NCBI GenBank assembly: GCA_014763715.1
Contig: JACXUV010000026.1
Coordinates: 1-37,930, forward strand
Source of the DNA: Rhodobacterales bacterium
Lineage (GTDB): Bacteria; Pseudomonadota; Alphaproteobacteria; Caulobacterales; Hyphomonadaceae
Reading direction: 5' to 3'
Length of the DNA: 37,930 nucleotides
Positions 15,075 to 22,469 of this stretch are shown here, piece after piece. Under the pieces are notes generated by a model. It did no database searches. It was not told the origin of the DNA and saw only the letters and a program-made list of their open reading frames with translations. How positions within the stretch are numbered: the first letter of the stretch is position 1; every line of letters starts with the position of its first letter. Both the position numbers and the translations under genes were made by a program.

Positions 15075-17231
15075 ATGGCTGCCTGGAATCGTATTTTGCT
15101 GGCAGGTTCGGCGCTGGCGCTGATCGCAGCGTGTGGGCCGAAGCAGGAAGCAGCATCACCTGCGCCCGAGGCTAAGGCCTTCGCGGACGTTGATACCCAA
15201 CGGATCGAAACCGGGTCGGGCGGGGCCGAATGGCTCACCTATGGCGGTACCTATGACGAACAGCGCCACTCGACGCTAGCCGCGGTCAACAAGGACAATG
15301 TCGCCGACCTCGGCGTAGCGTGGACATTTGACCTCGCCACCAATCGGGGCGTGGAATCCACCCCGATTGTCGTGGACGGCGTCATGTATGTGACGTCTGC
15401 CTGGTCGGTGGTCTACGCGTTGGACGCGAAGACGGGCGCCCTGCTGTGGGAACATGATCCGGATGTGGACCGGTCGGTTGGCGTCAATGCGTGCTGCGAT
15501 GTCGTGAACCGGGGTGTCGCCGTCTATGACGGCAAGATCTATGTCGGCATTATCGATGGCCGCCTGCAGGCGCTGGACGCGAAGACGGGCGACCTCGTCT
15601 GGGAGACGGTAACGGTCGACCAGTCCAAGCCCTATACGATTACCGGCGCGCCGCGGGTTGTGAACGGCAAGGTGCTGATCGGCAATGGCGGGGCAGAGCT
15701 GGGCGTGCGCGGCTATCTTTCCGCTTATGACGCTGAAACCGGCGACAAGATCTGGCGCTTCTATACGGTGCCGAACCCGGAGAAGCAGCCGGACGGCGAA
15801 GCCTCCGACAGTGCTTTCGAAGAGATCGGGAATGTCACCTGGGGTGACGAAGGCGCTTGGGTCACCGATGGCGGCGGCGGCACTGTCTGGGATTCCATCG
15901 TTTATGACGAAGTGAATGACCAGATCATTTTTGGCGTTGGCAATGGCTCGCCATGGAACCGGACATTCCGGGACCCGTCGGCAGGGGACAACCTGTTCCT
16001 GTCGTCCATCGTGGCTGTCGATGCCAATACGGGTACGTACAAATGGCACTTCCAGACGACGCCTGGCGATAACTGGGACTACACGGCCACGCAGACCATA
16101 ATCCTGGCGGACCTCCCGCTTGGCGAAGGCGGGGCGCCGCGCCGCGTTGCCATGCAGGCGCCGAAGAATGGTTTCTTCTATGTGATCGACGCGGCCACCG
16201 GTGAGTTCATTTCGGGCGACGCGTTCGTGCCGATGAACTGGGCGACCGGTCTGGATGCGAATGGCCGGCCGATCGAAGTACCGGAAGCGCGCTATGGCAA
16301 GGTTCCGTACAACCAGTTGCCGGGTCCGCTGGGCGCGCACAACTGGCATCCGATGGCCTTCGATCCGGACCTGAACCTCGCCTATATTCCGGCGCAGGAA
16401 ATCCCGCAGGCTTATGCTGAGGACCCGCGTTTCTTCTCCAAGGAAACCAAGTGGAACACTGGCGCAGACTTCTCCGCAGGTGTCCCGCCGATCGCAACGC
16501 CGGAAGTGGCGAAGTTCCTGCGTTCGACGCTGAAGGGCCGCCTCATCGCGTGGGATCCGGTCGCCCGCGCGCCGCGTTGGACGGTTGAGCATGGCAATGC
16601 CTGGAATGGCGGTGTTCTGTCGACGGCTGGCGGGCTGGTCTTCCAGGGCAAGCTGAACGGTGACTTCGTTGCCTATGACGCGGCCACAGGTGAAGTGTTG
16701 TGGAGCCGGAATGTCAAATCCGGCGCGGGTGCCGGACCGGGCACCTACATGATCGATGGCGAGCAATACGTCACGATCGCCACGGGATGGGGCAGTGCTT
16801 TCGCTCTGACGGCGGGCTTTGCCTATGACGACAAGGTCGCCCCCACGGTTGGCAAGATCGTGACCTTCAAGCTGGGTGCTACGGGTGAAATTCCGGATGC
16901 AGATTTGCCGATGATCGAGCGCACGCCGAAGGCGGAATCCTTCGGAACCGAAGCACAAATCGCTGAGGGCGTTGTGGACTTTTCCCGTAACTGCGCCGTC
17001 TGCCACGGGCCGCTCGCTGTCAGTTCCGGCGTTCTGCCGGATCTGCGTTGGTCTGCGATGGCAGCAGATCCTGAAGCCTGGAAGGGTATCGTTCTGGAAG
17101 GGCACTTCTCAGCCAATGGCATGGTGTCGTTCGCTGAATATCTCAGCGAGGACGATGTGGAAGCCATCCGCGCCTATGTCCTTGCGCAGGCCCATGCGGC
17201 CGTTGCTTCCGAAGAGGGGGGCGGGGAATAA
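15075..17231 (+). CDS. PQQ-dependent quinohaemoprotein alcohol dehydrogenase, lipoprotein
   Basis: 718 residues: lipobox ALIAACG (Cys20), an eight-bladed propeller with PQQ-binding tryptophan-docking motifs (for example AVDANTGTYKWHF, ALDAKTGDLVWE, AYDAATGEVLW), the vicinal disulfide pair of PQQ alcohol dehydrogenases (ACCDVVNRG, about residue 143), and a C-terminal cytochrome c domain with CAVCH at about 639-643. It oxidises an alcohol or aldehyde in the periplasm and passes electrons from PQQ via haem c to the respiratory chain. The residue two after the Asp of AVDANTG is Asn, not the Asp that marks lanthanide enzymes, so calcium is more likely (alignment needed). GGGGAGGAA precedes the ATG. 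PQQ synthesis genes are not in the window. Confidence 0.92.
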   Translation: MAAWNRILLAGSALALIAACGPKQEAASPAPEAKAFADVDTQRIETGSGGAEWLTYGGTYDEQRHSTLAAVNKDNVADLGVAWTFDLATNRGVESTPIVVDGVMYVTSAWSVVYALDAKTGALLWEHDPDVDRSVGVNACCDVVNRGVAVYDGKIYVGIIDGRLQALDAKTGDLVWETVTVDQSKPYTITGAPRVVNGKVLIGNGGAELGVRGYLSAYDAETGDKIWRFYTVPNPEKQPDGEASDSAFEEIGNVTWGDEGAWVTDGGGGTVWDSIVYDEVNDQIIFGVGNGSPWNRTFRDPSAGDNLFLSSIVAVDANTGTYKWHFQTTPGDNWDYTATQTIILADLPLGEGGAPRRVAMQAPKNGFFYVIDAATGEFISGDAFVPMNWATGLDANGRPIEVPEARYGKVPYNQLPGPLGAHNWHPMAFDPDLNLAYIPAQEIPQAYAEDPRFFSKETKWNTGADFSAGVPPIATPEVAKFLRSTLKGRLIAWDPVARAPRWTVEHGNAWNGGVLSTAGGLVFQGKLNGDFVAYDAATGEVLWSRNVKSGAGAGPGTYMIDGEQYVTIATGWGSAFALTAGFAYDDKVAPTVGKIVTFKLGATGEIPDADLPMIERTPKAESFGTEAQIAEGVVDFSRNCAVCHGPLAVSSGVLPDLRWSAMAADPEAWKGIVLEGHFSANGMVSFAEYLSEDDVEAIRAYVLAQAHAAVASEEGGGE

Positions 17232-17263
17232 TAGTCCAATCCTTCCTTTGACGAATCCTGTAG

Positions 17264-17282
17264 CGCGGCCCAATGGGCCGCG
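17264..17282 (+). terminator. hairpin after the PQQ dehydrogenase gene
   Basis: An 8-bp GC stem (17264-17271 with 17275-17282) and a three-base loop, 33 bases past the stop, followed by TTACTGTTT, a weak T tract. It may end the dehydrogenase transcript. It also lies only 14 bases before the next ATG, so it could instead be a leader hairpin. Confidence 0.4.
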
Positions 17283-17295
17283 TTACTGTTTCAGC

Positions 17296-17835
17296 ATGCA
17301 AATTCTTTTGTTTCTGCTTGGGCTTCTTGTCGCGATCGGTGTCTGGTCGTGGCGCATTCGTATGGCCCGGCAAGGGCTGCACGAAGCAGGCAAGATCGCC
17401 CAGTCCGCAATCAACATGCCTCGCAAGCTGGCCTTCCGGTACAAGGCGGGCAAGGGCGGGCTCAGCCTGATCCAGGATCCGCGAGAGGCTGCGGCCATCA
17501 TGATGATGGAGATAGCCCGCGCGCGTGGCGGTCCGCTGACGGACAAGCAGACCGCGGCAATCGATCGGGAGATCATGCATCATTTCGAGTTCAGTCAGGA
17601 TGAGGCAGATGAGCTGACCGCCCATGCGGCATGGGTCACCAATTCCGCCCCGCCACCGGCCGAAACAATGCGCAAGCTGAGCCAGCTGATCGTCTCGTCA
17701 TCCGTGCTCGGTCCGAAGGAAGTTGTCGACCTTGATGCCATGCTGGTGGCAGTGTCTGAAGCCGAGGGCTTGCCGACGCGGGAGCAGCTGGCACTGCTGC
17801 AGGTCTACCGCGACAAGGCAGGGCTGAAGACCTGA
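17296..17835 (+). CDS. membrane-anchored TerB-like helical protein
   Basis: 179 residues. One N-terminal hydrophobic segment (MQILLFLLGLLVAIGVWSW) is followed by a basic stretch and an all-helical region from about 60 with the sequence character of TerB/DjlA-type domains: acidic helices, a QTAAIDREI...FSQDEADEL segment and a C-terminal AVSEAEGLPTREQ segment. TerB-like domains occur in tellurite-resistance and co-chaperone proteins; I infer the fold, not a function. The start is the ATG at 17296 because it opens with the anchor; the open frame above only shadows the PQQ gene. No clear Shine-Dalgarno is present. It lies 36 bases upstream of the sulfotransferase gene. Confidence 0.6.
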   Translation: MQILLFLLGLLVAIGVWSWRIRMARQGLHEAGKIAQSAINMPRKLAFRYKAGKGGLSLIQDPREAAAIMMMEIARARGGPLTDKQTAAIDREIMHHFEFSQDEADELTAHAAWVTNSAPPPAETMRKLSQLIVSSSVLGPKEVVDLDAMLVAVSEAEGLPTREQLALLQVYRDKAGLKT

Positions 17836-17871
17836 GTTGCGCCGGGGCCCGTCTGGCCCTAGGGCAATTCC

Positions 17872-18699
17872 ATGACTGCAACCACGCTGCCATCCGCTTA
17901 CCGGTCCAAGGTGCTCAATGAGAACTGGACCAATTTCTCTGTCCTGCGCCATGGCGCATTTGACGGTGTGCTGGTCACATCGAAAAATTCCGGCACGCAC
18001 TGGCTGAAATACATGCTGGCTGTCGCCTTGGCGGATACGTACGGGATCGAGCGGCCGAAGTATTTCTCAGAGAATGCCGTGCGGCCCTATATCGGCTGGC
18101 CGAAAGACAAGCCGGTTTTCGAGCAACTGCCGCGGCTTGCGTTCAGCCATACAATCCCGCACCGTCTTGCAGACTGGAGCTGGGCCCGCAGCATGGCTGG
18201 CCTACCGCCTTATGTCCTGGCCGTGCGCCACCCGATGTCGATCCTCGCCAGCCACCATGCGAAGTGGGAATACGATATCAAGGTCGACTGGCTGACCTAT
18301 CTGGAAGGAGATCCAGCCGGGTCTCGTTACCGGTGCGATCTCTACTGGCTGGCCCGTTTCTGGAACCGTTGGGGGGAAGTGCTGGCTCGTCACGGCGATA
18401 GCATTCTCGTGGTCCATTATGAGGACACGCTGAAAGATCCGCGCAAAGTGCTTGAAGCGGTTGATCGCCATTGGGGATTGAACCTCACAGCAGAAGCCAT
18501 CGAGGCGGCGCTACAGGCAGGCACCAAGGAAGCCATGGCTGAAAAGGTTGACCCGGATGCGGAGCCAAACGTCCTGCAGAACCGCAAGACAAGCCTGTCG
18601 GATCTGTTCTCAGGCGAAGCGCTTGAGATCTACCAGCGCAAGATCGGGGAGCTGTTCCGCTACGATCTTGGTTATGACCTGCTCAATCTTCCGTCTTGA
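17872..18699 (+). CDS. PAPS-dependent sulfotransferase
   Basis: 275 residues, cytoplasmic P-loop-like fold. The 5'-phosphosulfate loop is TSKNSGTHWLKYML at 36-49 (Lys38 as catalytic/PAPS-binding), and the 3'-phosphate loop is YVLAVRHPMSILASHH near 118-133 (Arg-x-Pro type). A late VVHYEDTLKDPRKVLEAV segment is typical of the family. It transfers sulfate from PAPS to an unknown hydroxyl or amine acceptor, possibly a glycolipid. The ATG has AGGGC seven bases upstream. The 3' end overlaps the convergent GST gene by 17 bases. Confidence 0.85.
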   Translation: MTATTLPSAYRSKVLNENWTNFSVLRHGAFDGVLVTSKNSGTHWLKYMLAVALADTYGIERPKYFSENAVRPYIGWPKDKPVFEQLPRLAFSHTIPHRLADWSWARSMAGLPPYVLAVRHPMSILASHHAKWEYDIKVDWLTYLEGDPAGSRYRCDLYWLARFWNRWGEVLARHGDSILVVHYEDTLKDPRKVLEAVDRHWGLNLTAEAIEAALQAGTKEAMAEKVDPDAEPNVLQNRKTSLSDLFSGEALEIYQRKIGELFRYDLGYDLLNLPS

Positions 18700-19363
18700 G
18701 ATAGCCGCTTGAGCGGCCGTCCGGGCCGTATTTGATCCACCAGGGTTCTGCCTTGGCCTGTTTCTCCAGTTTCAGGAAGTCCGGGTCTGACAGGACGGCG
18801 GCGGCGTAATCGGCGGCTGCACCAGTCAGGGGCAGGCCGTAGGTCCGGAAGCGGGTGACGACCGGAAGGTAAAACGCATCGGCAGCGCTCCAGTGGCCAA
18901 ACAGGAATGGTCCACTCCGGCCGAATTCTGCCCGCAGGCTGCTCCAGAGATCCTGGATGCGTGCAATGTCCGCTTCAAGCTGGGCTGTCATTTCGGGCGA
19001 TTGTTCTCGCGCCCTGATGTCCATGGGGCATTTGCCGCGCAGTTCAGGGAAGCCGGCGTGCATCTCGCTGGCTGCAGCGCGTGCAATAGCGCGGGCGCGC
19101 GGATCTTCAGGCCAGACCGTACCGGACGGGGCCCACTCGGCGATCCATTCCGTGATTGCCAGGCTTTCCCAGACGGTCTCGTCATCCCAGATCAGCAAGG
19201 GAACTTTGGCCGTCGGGCTGATTTCCTTCAGGCGCGCTGTGGTTTCCGGAAAATCCAGCGGGACGATGATTTCCTCAACCGGCAGGCCCACTTTCCGTGC
19301 CACCATGAGCGGGCGGATCGACCAGCTGGAATAGTTCAGATTACCGAGAACCAGACGCCTCAT
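18683..19363 (-). CDS. glutathione S-transferase family protein
   Basis: 226 residues, cytoplasmic. The N-terminal thioredoxin-like domain (1-80) has NLNYSSWSIRP with Ser13/Ser14 in the activating position, cis-Pro in AKVPLLIWDD and the glutathione gamma-glutamyl motif ESLAI. A helical C-terminal domain follows (FLFGHWSAADAFYLP as the N-capping box). This resembles the maleylacetoacetate isomerase/zeta-like bacterial GST group. The gene overlaps the stop of the YciI-like gene by four bases (TCAT on the plus strand), so the two form an operon, and it overlaps the convergent sulfotransferase end by 17 bases. Substrate unknown. Confidence 0.88.
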   Translation of the reverse strand: MRRLVLGNLNYSSWSIRPLMVARKVGLPVEEIIVPLDFPETTARLKEISPTAKVPLLIWDDETVWESLAITEWIAEWAPSGTVWPEDPRARAIARAAASEMHAGFPELRGKCPMDIRAREQSPEMTAQLEADIARIQDLWSSLRAEFGRSGPFLFGHWSAADAFYLPVVTRFRTYGLPLTGAAADYAAAVLSDPDFLKLEKQAKAEPWWIKYGPDGRSSGYLKTED

Positions 19364-19656
19364 TCGGGTTTGCCCTCACCGATTGCCCAGCGGGTTTCGT
19401 GGATGTGGACGTGCCCGAACACATCCCCCGTGACGTAAGGGTCTTCTGCGTGGAGGGCCTTTGCGGCGGCGAGGTCTGCCGCCTCGATCAGGAATACGGA
19501 GCCGACCATGTTCCCGGTCTCGTCCAGCAACGGACCGGCCATGCGGACCGCCGGACCGATCTGAGCGGCCCAGGCAAGGTGTGCCGGACGGGCCTTGGCG
19601 CGGGCTTCGGCGCCGCCTTCGATCTTGTCCAGGCAGTGCAGGCAGAAAAGGGGCAT
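19360..19656 (-). CDS. YciI-like protein
   Basis: 98 residues, the usual length for YCII-related proteins, a ferredoxin-like fold. Family features are visible: basic R-x-x-HL segment (RPAHLAWAAQ), GP/GPL turn (MAGPLLDETG), SVFLIEAADLAAAKAL and the conserved DPY (EDPYVTGDVF) toward the end. Members are mostly uncharacterised; a few act as small hydrolases or isomerases. GGAG lies seven bases before the ATG. It is the first gene of a two-gene operon with GST, divergent from the TetR regulator. Confidence 0.85.
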   Translation of the reverse strand: MPLFCLHCLDKIEGGAEARAKARPAHLAWAAQIGPAVRMAGPLLDETGNMVGSVFLIEAADLAAAKALHAEDPYVTGDVFGHVHIHETRWAIGEGKPE

Positions 19657-19756
19657 CGAACATCTCCGGCTGTAACTCAGAGCTGCCTATCGCACAGGCG
19701 GATACATCTGCCTATGCCCGGCGCCAGAGTTTCTGGTCACGTTTTCCTGCGCGCTG

Positions 19757-19770
19757 AATGAATCATTGAT
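19757..19770. promoter_or_regulatory. candidate TetR-family operator upstream of its own gene
   Basis: AATGA (19757-19761) and TCATT (19763-19767) form a palindrome around one base, and TCATTGAT (19763-19770) recurs exactly at 20439-20446 before the small membrane peptide gene. It lies 30 bases above the TetR start and within the divergent region shared with yciI-gst. Autoregulation is a reasonable inference but untested. Confidence 0.4.
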
Positions 19771-19799
19771 CCTTCAGTATTTCCCGGTATGTTCCGCCC

Positions 19800-20399
19800 A
19801 TGAGTGATACCCCAGATACCCGCCAGCAGATTCTGGATGCCGCCATGGAGCGCATCCTGCATTACGGATACGCCAAGACGACCATGTCGGAGATTGCCAG
19901 GGATTGCGGTATGTCCGCCGGCAATATCTATCGCTTCTTTGCGTCCAAGCTGGATATTGCCGAGGCCATGGCCCGCAAGTTCAATGCGGAGATGTACCAG
20001 GCCTATGCGTCTATTGCGCGTGAGAAGAAGCCGGCGCCCGAGCGTCTGCGCGACTTTTTCGACTATGGAATGACCAGCACCTATCAGGCGATTGAGGCGA
20101 AAGCCAAGATCCTGGAAGTGGCGGAAGTTCTGGCAGAGGAACGCCCGCTATATTTCAACGAACAGCTCGCACAGGAACGTGTGTACCTGGTGCAATTGCT
20201 GGAAGATGGCATCCGCGAGGGTGTGTTCCGTCCGATGGACCGGCTGGAGGAAATAGCTGAGTTCATGCAGGCGGCCTTGATGAAGTTCCGTTTTCCGCAG
20301 CTGTTTTCCCACCTCACCCTGCCCAAGCTGAAGCGAGAACTGAAGGGGGTTCTGGATCTTATCCTGGCGGGTTTGTCGAAGGACGCGAGTGTTCCTTGA
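19800..20399 (+). CDS. TetR/AcrR family transcriptional regulator
   Basis: 199 residues. The N-terminal domain (about 7-55) holds the TetR helix-turn-helix, TTMSEIARDCGMSAGNIYRFFASK, with the family's Tyr-Phe-x-x-K end. The rest is the all-helical ligand and dimer domain with no recognisable ligand signature (a DUF-like C-terminal segment with AALMKFRFPQLFS). It usually acts as a repressor relieved by a small molecule. Candidate targets by position are the divergent yciI-gst pair and the small peptide gene at 20520, whose -35 overlaps a TCATTGAT copy. The ATG lacks a good Shine-Dalgarno. Confidence 0.88.
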   Translation: MSDTPDTRQQILDAAMERILHYGYAKTTMSEIARDCGMSAGNIYRFFASKLDIAEAMARKFNAEMYQAYASIAREKKPAPERLRDFFDYGMTSTYQAIEAKAKILEVAEVLAEERPLYFNEQLAQERVYLVQLLEDGIREGVFRPMDRLEEIAEFMQAALMKFRFPQLFSHLTLPKLKRELKGVLDLILAGLSKDASVP

Positions 20400-20438
20400 T
20401 GATTGGAAATTGTGAACTCTGAATAATTTTAAAATCGT

Positions 20439-20470
20439 TCATTGATTTTTGTTCATGGCTTCGCTATATG
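20439..20470 (+). promoter_or_regulatory. promoter of the 37-residue peptide gene
   Basis: TTGATT (20442-20447) and TATATG (20465-20470) are separated by 17 bases, the best sigma-70-like pair I noticed in the window, in a conspicuously AT-rich patch. TCATTGAT (20439-20446) overlaps the -35. A GACGGC/GCCGTC hairpin (20480-20485, 20493-20498) would sit in the 5' leader. Confidence 0.5.
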
Positions 20471-20519
20471 GAGCCCATGGACGGCGCGACCTGCCGTCTC
20501 GTGAAAAGGAAAAAGGACA

Positions 20520-20633
20520 ATGACCCTCTCGAAAACAGAAACCCGCCAGTCCCTTATTGCCCTGATGGCAGCTCTGCCCATCGCAGCCAGCATCGTGGCG
20601 GCCATGTTCTCATTTGCTGAATTCGTGGTTTAA
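20520..20633 (+). CDS. 37-residue single-span membrane peptide
   Basis: Small ORF in a gap otherwise empty of genes. It begins MTLSKTETRQSL, charged and basic, and continues as one hydrophobic span (from LIALMAALPI through the FAEFVV end), so it would be a small inner-membrane protein. Support: AAGGA-type Shine-Dalgarno (AAGGAAAAAGGACA) before the ATG, a well-spaced promoter upstream, and a hairpin directly after the TAA. I recognise no family. A competing frame from an ATG at 20477 (47 codons, hydrophilic) starts seven bases after the -10, so it would be leaderless; I consider it less likely. Confidence 0.55.
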   Translation: MTLSKTETRQSLIALMAALPIAASIVAAMFSFAEFVV

Positions 20634-20652
20634 GAAATTGCGCCCGCGCAAT
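20630..20652 (-). terminator. hairpin terminator of tsaD
   Basis: ATTGCG (20637-20642) and CGCAAT (20647-20652) pair around CCCG. Read leftward from tsaD the hairpin starts 9 bases after the stop and is followed by TTTCTT, a usable T tract. It may also protect the 3' end of the small peptide mRNA, whose stop is at 20631-20633. Confidence 0.55.
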
Positions 20653-20660
20653 CAGACCCA

Positions 20661-21770
20661 TCAGGCCTTGGCGCCACGCCGCCCCGTCACATAGGCCGGA
20701 TCGGACTTTGCCGCCGCCTCATCCAGCGGCCAGCGTGGTCTCGCCCCGGCGCCAAGGTCACCCGCCTCGCTTTCGAGGCCGCCTGCGAGCCGTTCAGCCC
20801 CCGCAAGGGCGATCATTGCTGCATTATCCGTGCAGTGCCGCATCGGCGGCGCGATCAGCACAGCGCCTGCTCCAGCCGCCACATTTTCCAGTCCAGCCCG
20901 GATCGCCTTGTTCGCTGCGACACCGCCGGCAACGACAAACCGTTTCGCTGCGCCATCGCCAGGTTCGAAACCGTCCAGCGCACGCCGGGCTTTCTCTGAC
21001 AGAACATCGACAATTGCTGCCTGGAAACTGGCGCAGATGTCGGCCATACGCGCGTCTGTCAGTGGCTCTGCCTCGGCCGCGCGAGCGACAGCTGTTTTCA
21101 GCCCGGCAAAACTCATGTCGAGGCCGGGGCGGTTCAGCAGAGGCCGGGGGAAATCAATCGCATCAGCCTTGCCGTTTGCCCCGATCCGCTCAACAGCCGG
21201 GCCGCCCGGAAAGCCGAGCCCCAGCAGTTTCGCGGTCTTGTCGAAGGCTTCGCCCGCTGCATCGTCAATCGTCGACCCGAGCCGGCGGTAATCGCCGAGC
21301 CCGCGAACTTCCAGGAACTGGCAATGCCCGCCGGAGACCAGCAACAGCAGGTAAGGGAAGGGGGCCGCATGGGTCAGCCGGGGGCTGAGGGCGTGGCCTT
21401 CCAGATGGTTTACGGCCAGGAACGGCTTGCCTGCGGCCTGCGCAATGGCTTTGCCCGTCATCATGCCGACCAGGACCCCGCCGATCAGGCCGGGGCCGGA
21501 TGTTGCTGCCACGGCGTCAAGGTCTGCATAGGAGAGACCGGAATCTGACATGGCGGCGGCCACTGTCTGATCGGCTAGCTCCGCATGGGCGCGCGCAGCG
21601 ATTTCCGGTACGACGCCCAAATAGGGCGCATGTTCTTCCAGCTGTGTGTGGACTTTCTCGGACAGGATCTCGACCCCGCCATTCGGTGCGAGACGGATGA
21701 CAGCGGCGGCGGTCTCGTCGCAGCTCGTTTCAATGCCGAGAATGATCAGCGGGCGGGTCATGCCGGGCAT
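20661..21770 (-). CDS. tsaD: tRNA N6-threonylcarbamoyladenosine transferase subunit TsaD
   Basis: Essential enzyme that attaches the threonylcarbamoyl group to A37 of ANN-decoding tRNAs, with TsaB and TsaE. 369 residues of ASKHA fold: [13 protein letters not shown] at about 12-24, metal-binding [10 protein letters not shown] (His-x-Glu-Gly-His), [31 protein letters not shown], and the [12 protein letters not shown] and [12 protein letters not shown] motifs. Two starts are possible, 21770 and 21761 (MTRPLII); neither has a strong ribosome site. A GNAT gene lies 61 bases upstream on the same strand. tsaB and tsaE are not in the window. Confidence 0.96.
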   Translation of the reverse strand: MPGMTRPLIILGIETSCDETAAAVIRLAPNGGVEILSEKVHTQLEEHAPYLGVVPEIAARAHAELADQTVAAAMSDSGLSYADLDAVAATSGPGLIGGVLVGMMTGKAIAQAAGKPFLAVNHLEGHALSPRLTHAAPFPYLLLLVSGGHCQFLEVRGLGDYRRLGSTIDDAAGEAFDKTAKLLGLGFPGGPAVERIGANGKADAIDFPRPLLNRPGLDMSFAGLKTAVARAAEAEPLTDARMADICASFQAAIVDVLSEKARRALDGFEPGDGAAKRFVVAGGVAANKAIRAGLENVAAGAGAVLIAPPMRHCTDNAAMIALAGAERLAGGLESEAGDLGAGARPRWPLDEAAAKSDPAYVTGRRGAKA

Positions 21771-21831
21771 ATAGCGCTGCTTTCCGGGTCTCCCAAGCCG
21801 GGATGTCGGTTGGGCCTGGTTGGACTAGTGC

Positions 21832-22323
21832 CTAGAGGGCGCGGACCATGACATAATCGGTAAAGTGCATATGCCCCATCACCACGGGAACCTCCCGGGC
21901 GATGGCAAAGCCGCTGCGCTTATAGAAGCCGATCGCCTTCACATTGTCGTTCTTTACGAACAACGCGATTTCCTTTGCCGGGGCAAAGTGGGCGATGGCT
22001 GTCTCTGTCAGCCGTGTGCCGAGCCCATGGCCTTGTGCATCCGGCAGGACGTACAGCTTCTTCAGCCATACAGTGCCTTCTTCCTTGTAGGCAGCGCAGA
22101 AGCCGGCATCTTTCCCGTCGACCTGCGCGATCCAGAAGACATGGCCATTCTCCATGTCAGCTTCCAACTGGGCCTGAGCGTAGATTTGTTCCACGATTTT
22201 CGGAATTTCCGGTGCCGGGATGAGGCCGTCAAAGGCAACGGGCCAGATGATCTCCGCAAGCGTCGTAACGCGTTGAAGCCCGGCGCCTGGGAGCTGCACG
22301 ATTTCAACGGATGATGCGGCCAT
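21832..22323 (-). CDS. GNAT family N-acetyltransferase
   Basis: 163 residues. The acetyl-CoA pyrophosphate loop of motif A is seen as LYVLPDAQGHGLGTRL (pattern Q-x-x-G-x-G), preceded by the strand VWLKKL and followed by motif B, KAIGFYKRSGFAI, typical of GNAT enzymes. Acceptor unknown; the genomic position before tsaD does not make it RimI, and the sequence looks more like small-molecule acetyltransferases. The frame can extend to a TTG at 22341, but that codon overlaps the GGGAAGG site that serves the ATG at 22323, so I use the latter. Confidence 0.85.
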   Translation of the reverse strand: MAASSVEIVQLPGAGLQRVTTLAEIIWPVAFDGLIPAPEIPKIVEQIYAQAQLEADMENGHVFWIAQVDGKDAGFCAAYKEEGTVWLKKLYVLPDAQGHGLGTRLTETAIAHFAPAKEIALFVKNDNVKAIGFYKRSGFAIAREVPVVMGHMHFTDYVMVRAL

Positions 22324-22469
22324 GCGGATCTGCCTTCCCAAAGCCTGATCTGTAATCCATCGGGCAGGAACCGCCAGCCGCCAATGCGCGTGCCAAATCT
22401 GTTGCCCCTCTTTTCCTGATAGGGGAACAGGCTAAGTTCCCGCCTGGATGTAATTCGAAAGGGCGGCAT

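Noticed and set aside
15276-17105. 609-residue minus-strand frame over the PQQ dehydrogenase
   Set aside because: Long antisense frame caused by codon bias; no domain, and the plus-strand gene has lipobox, propeller and haem motifs.
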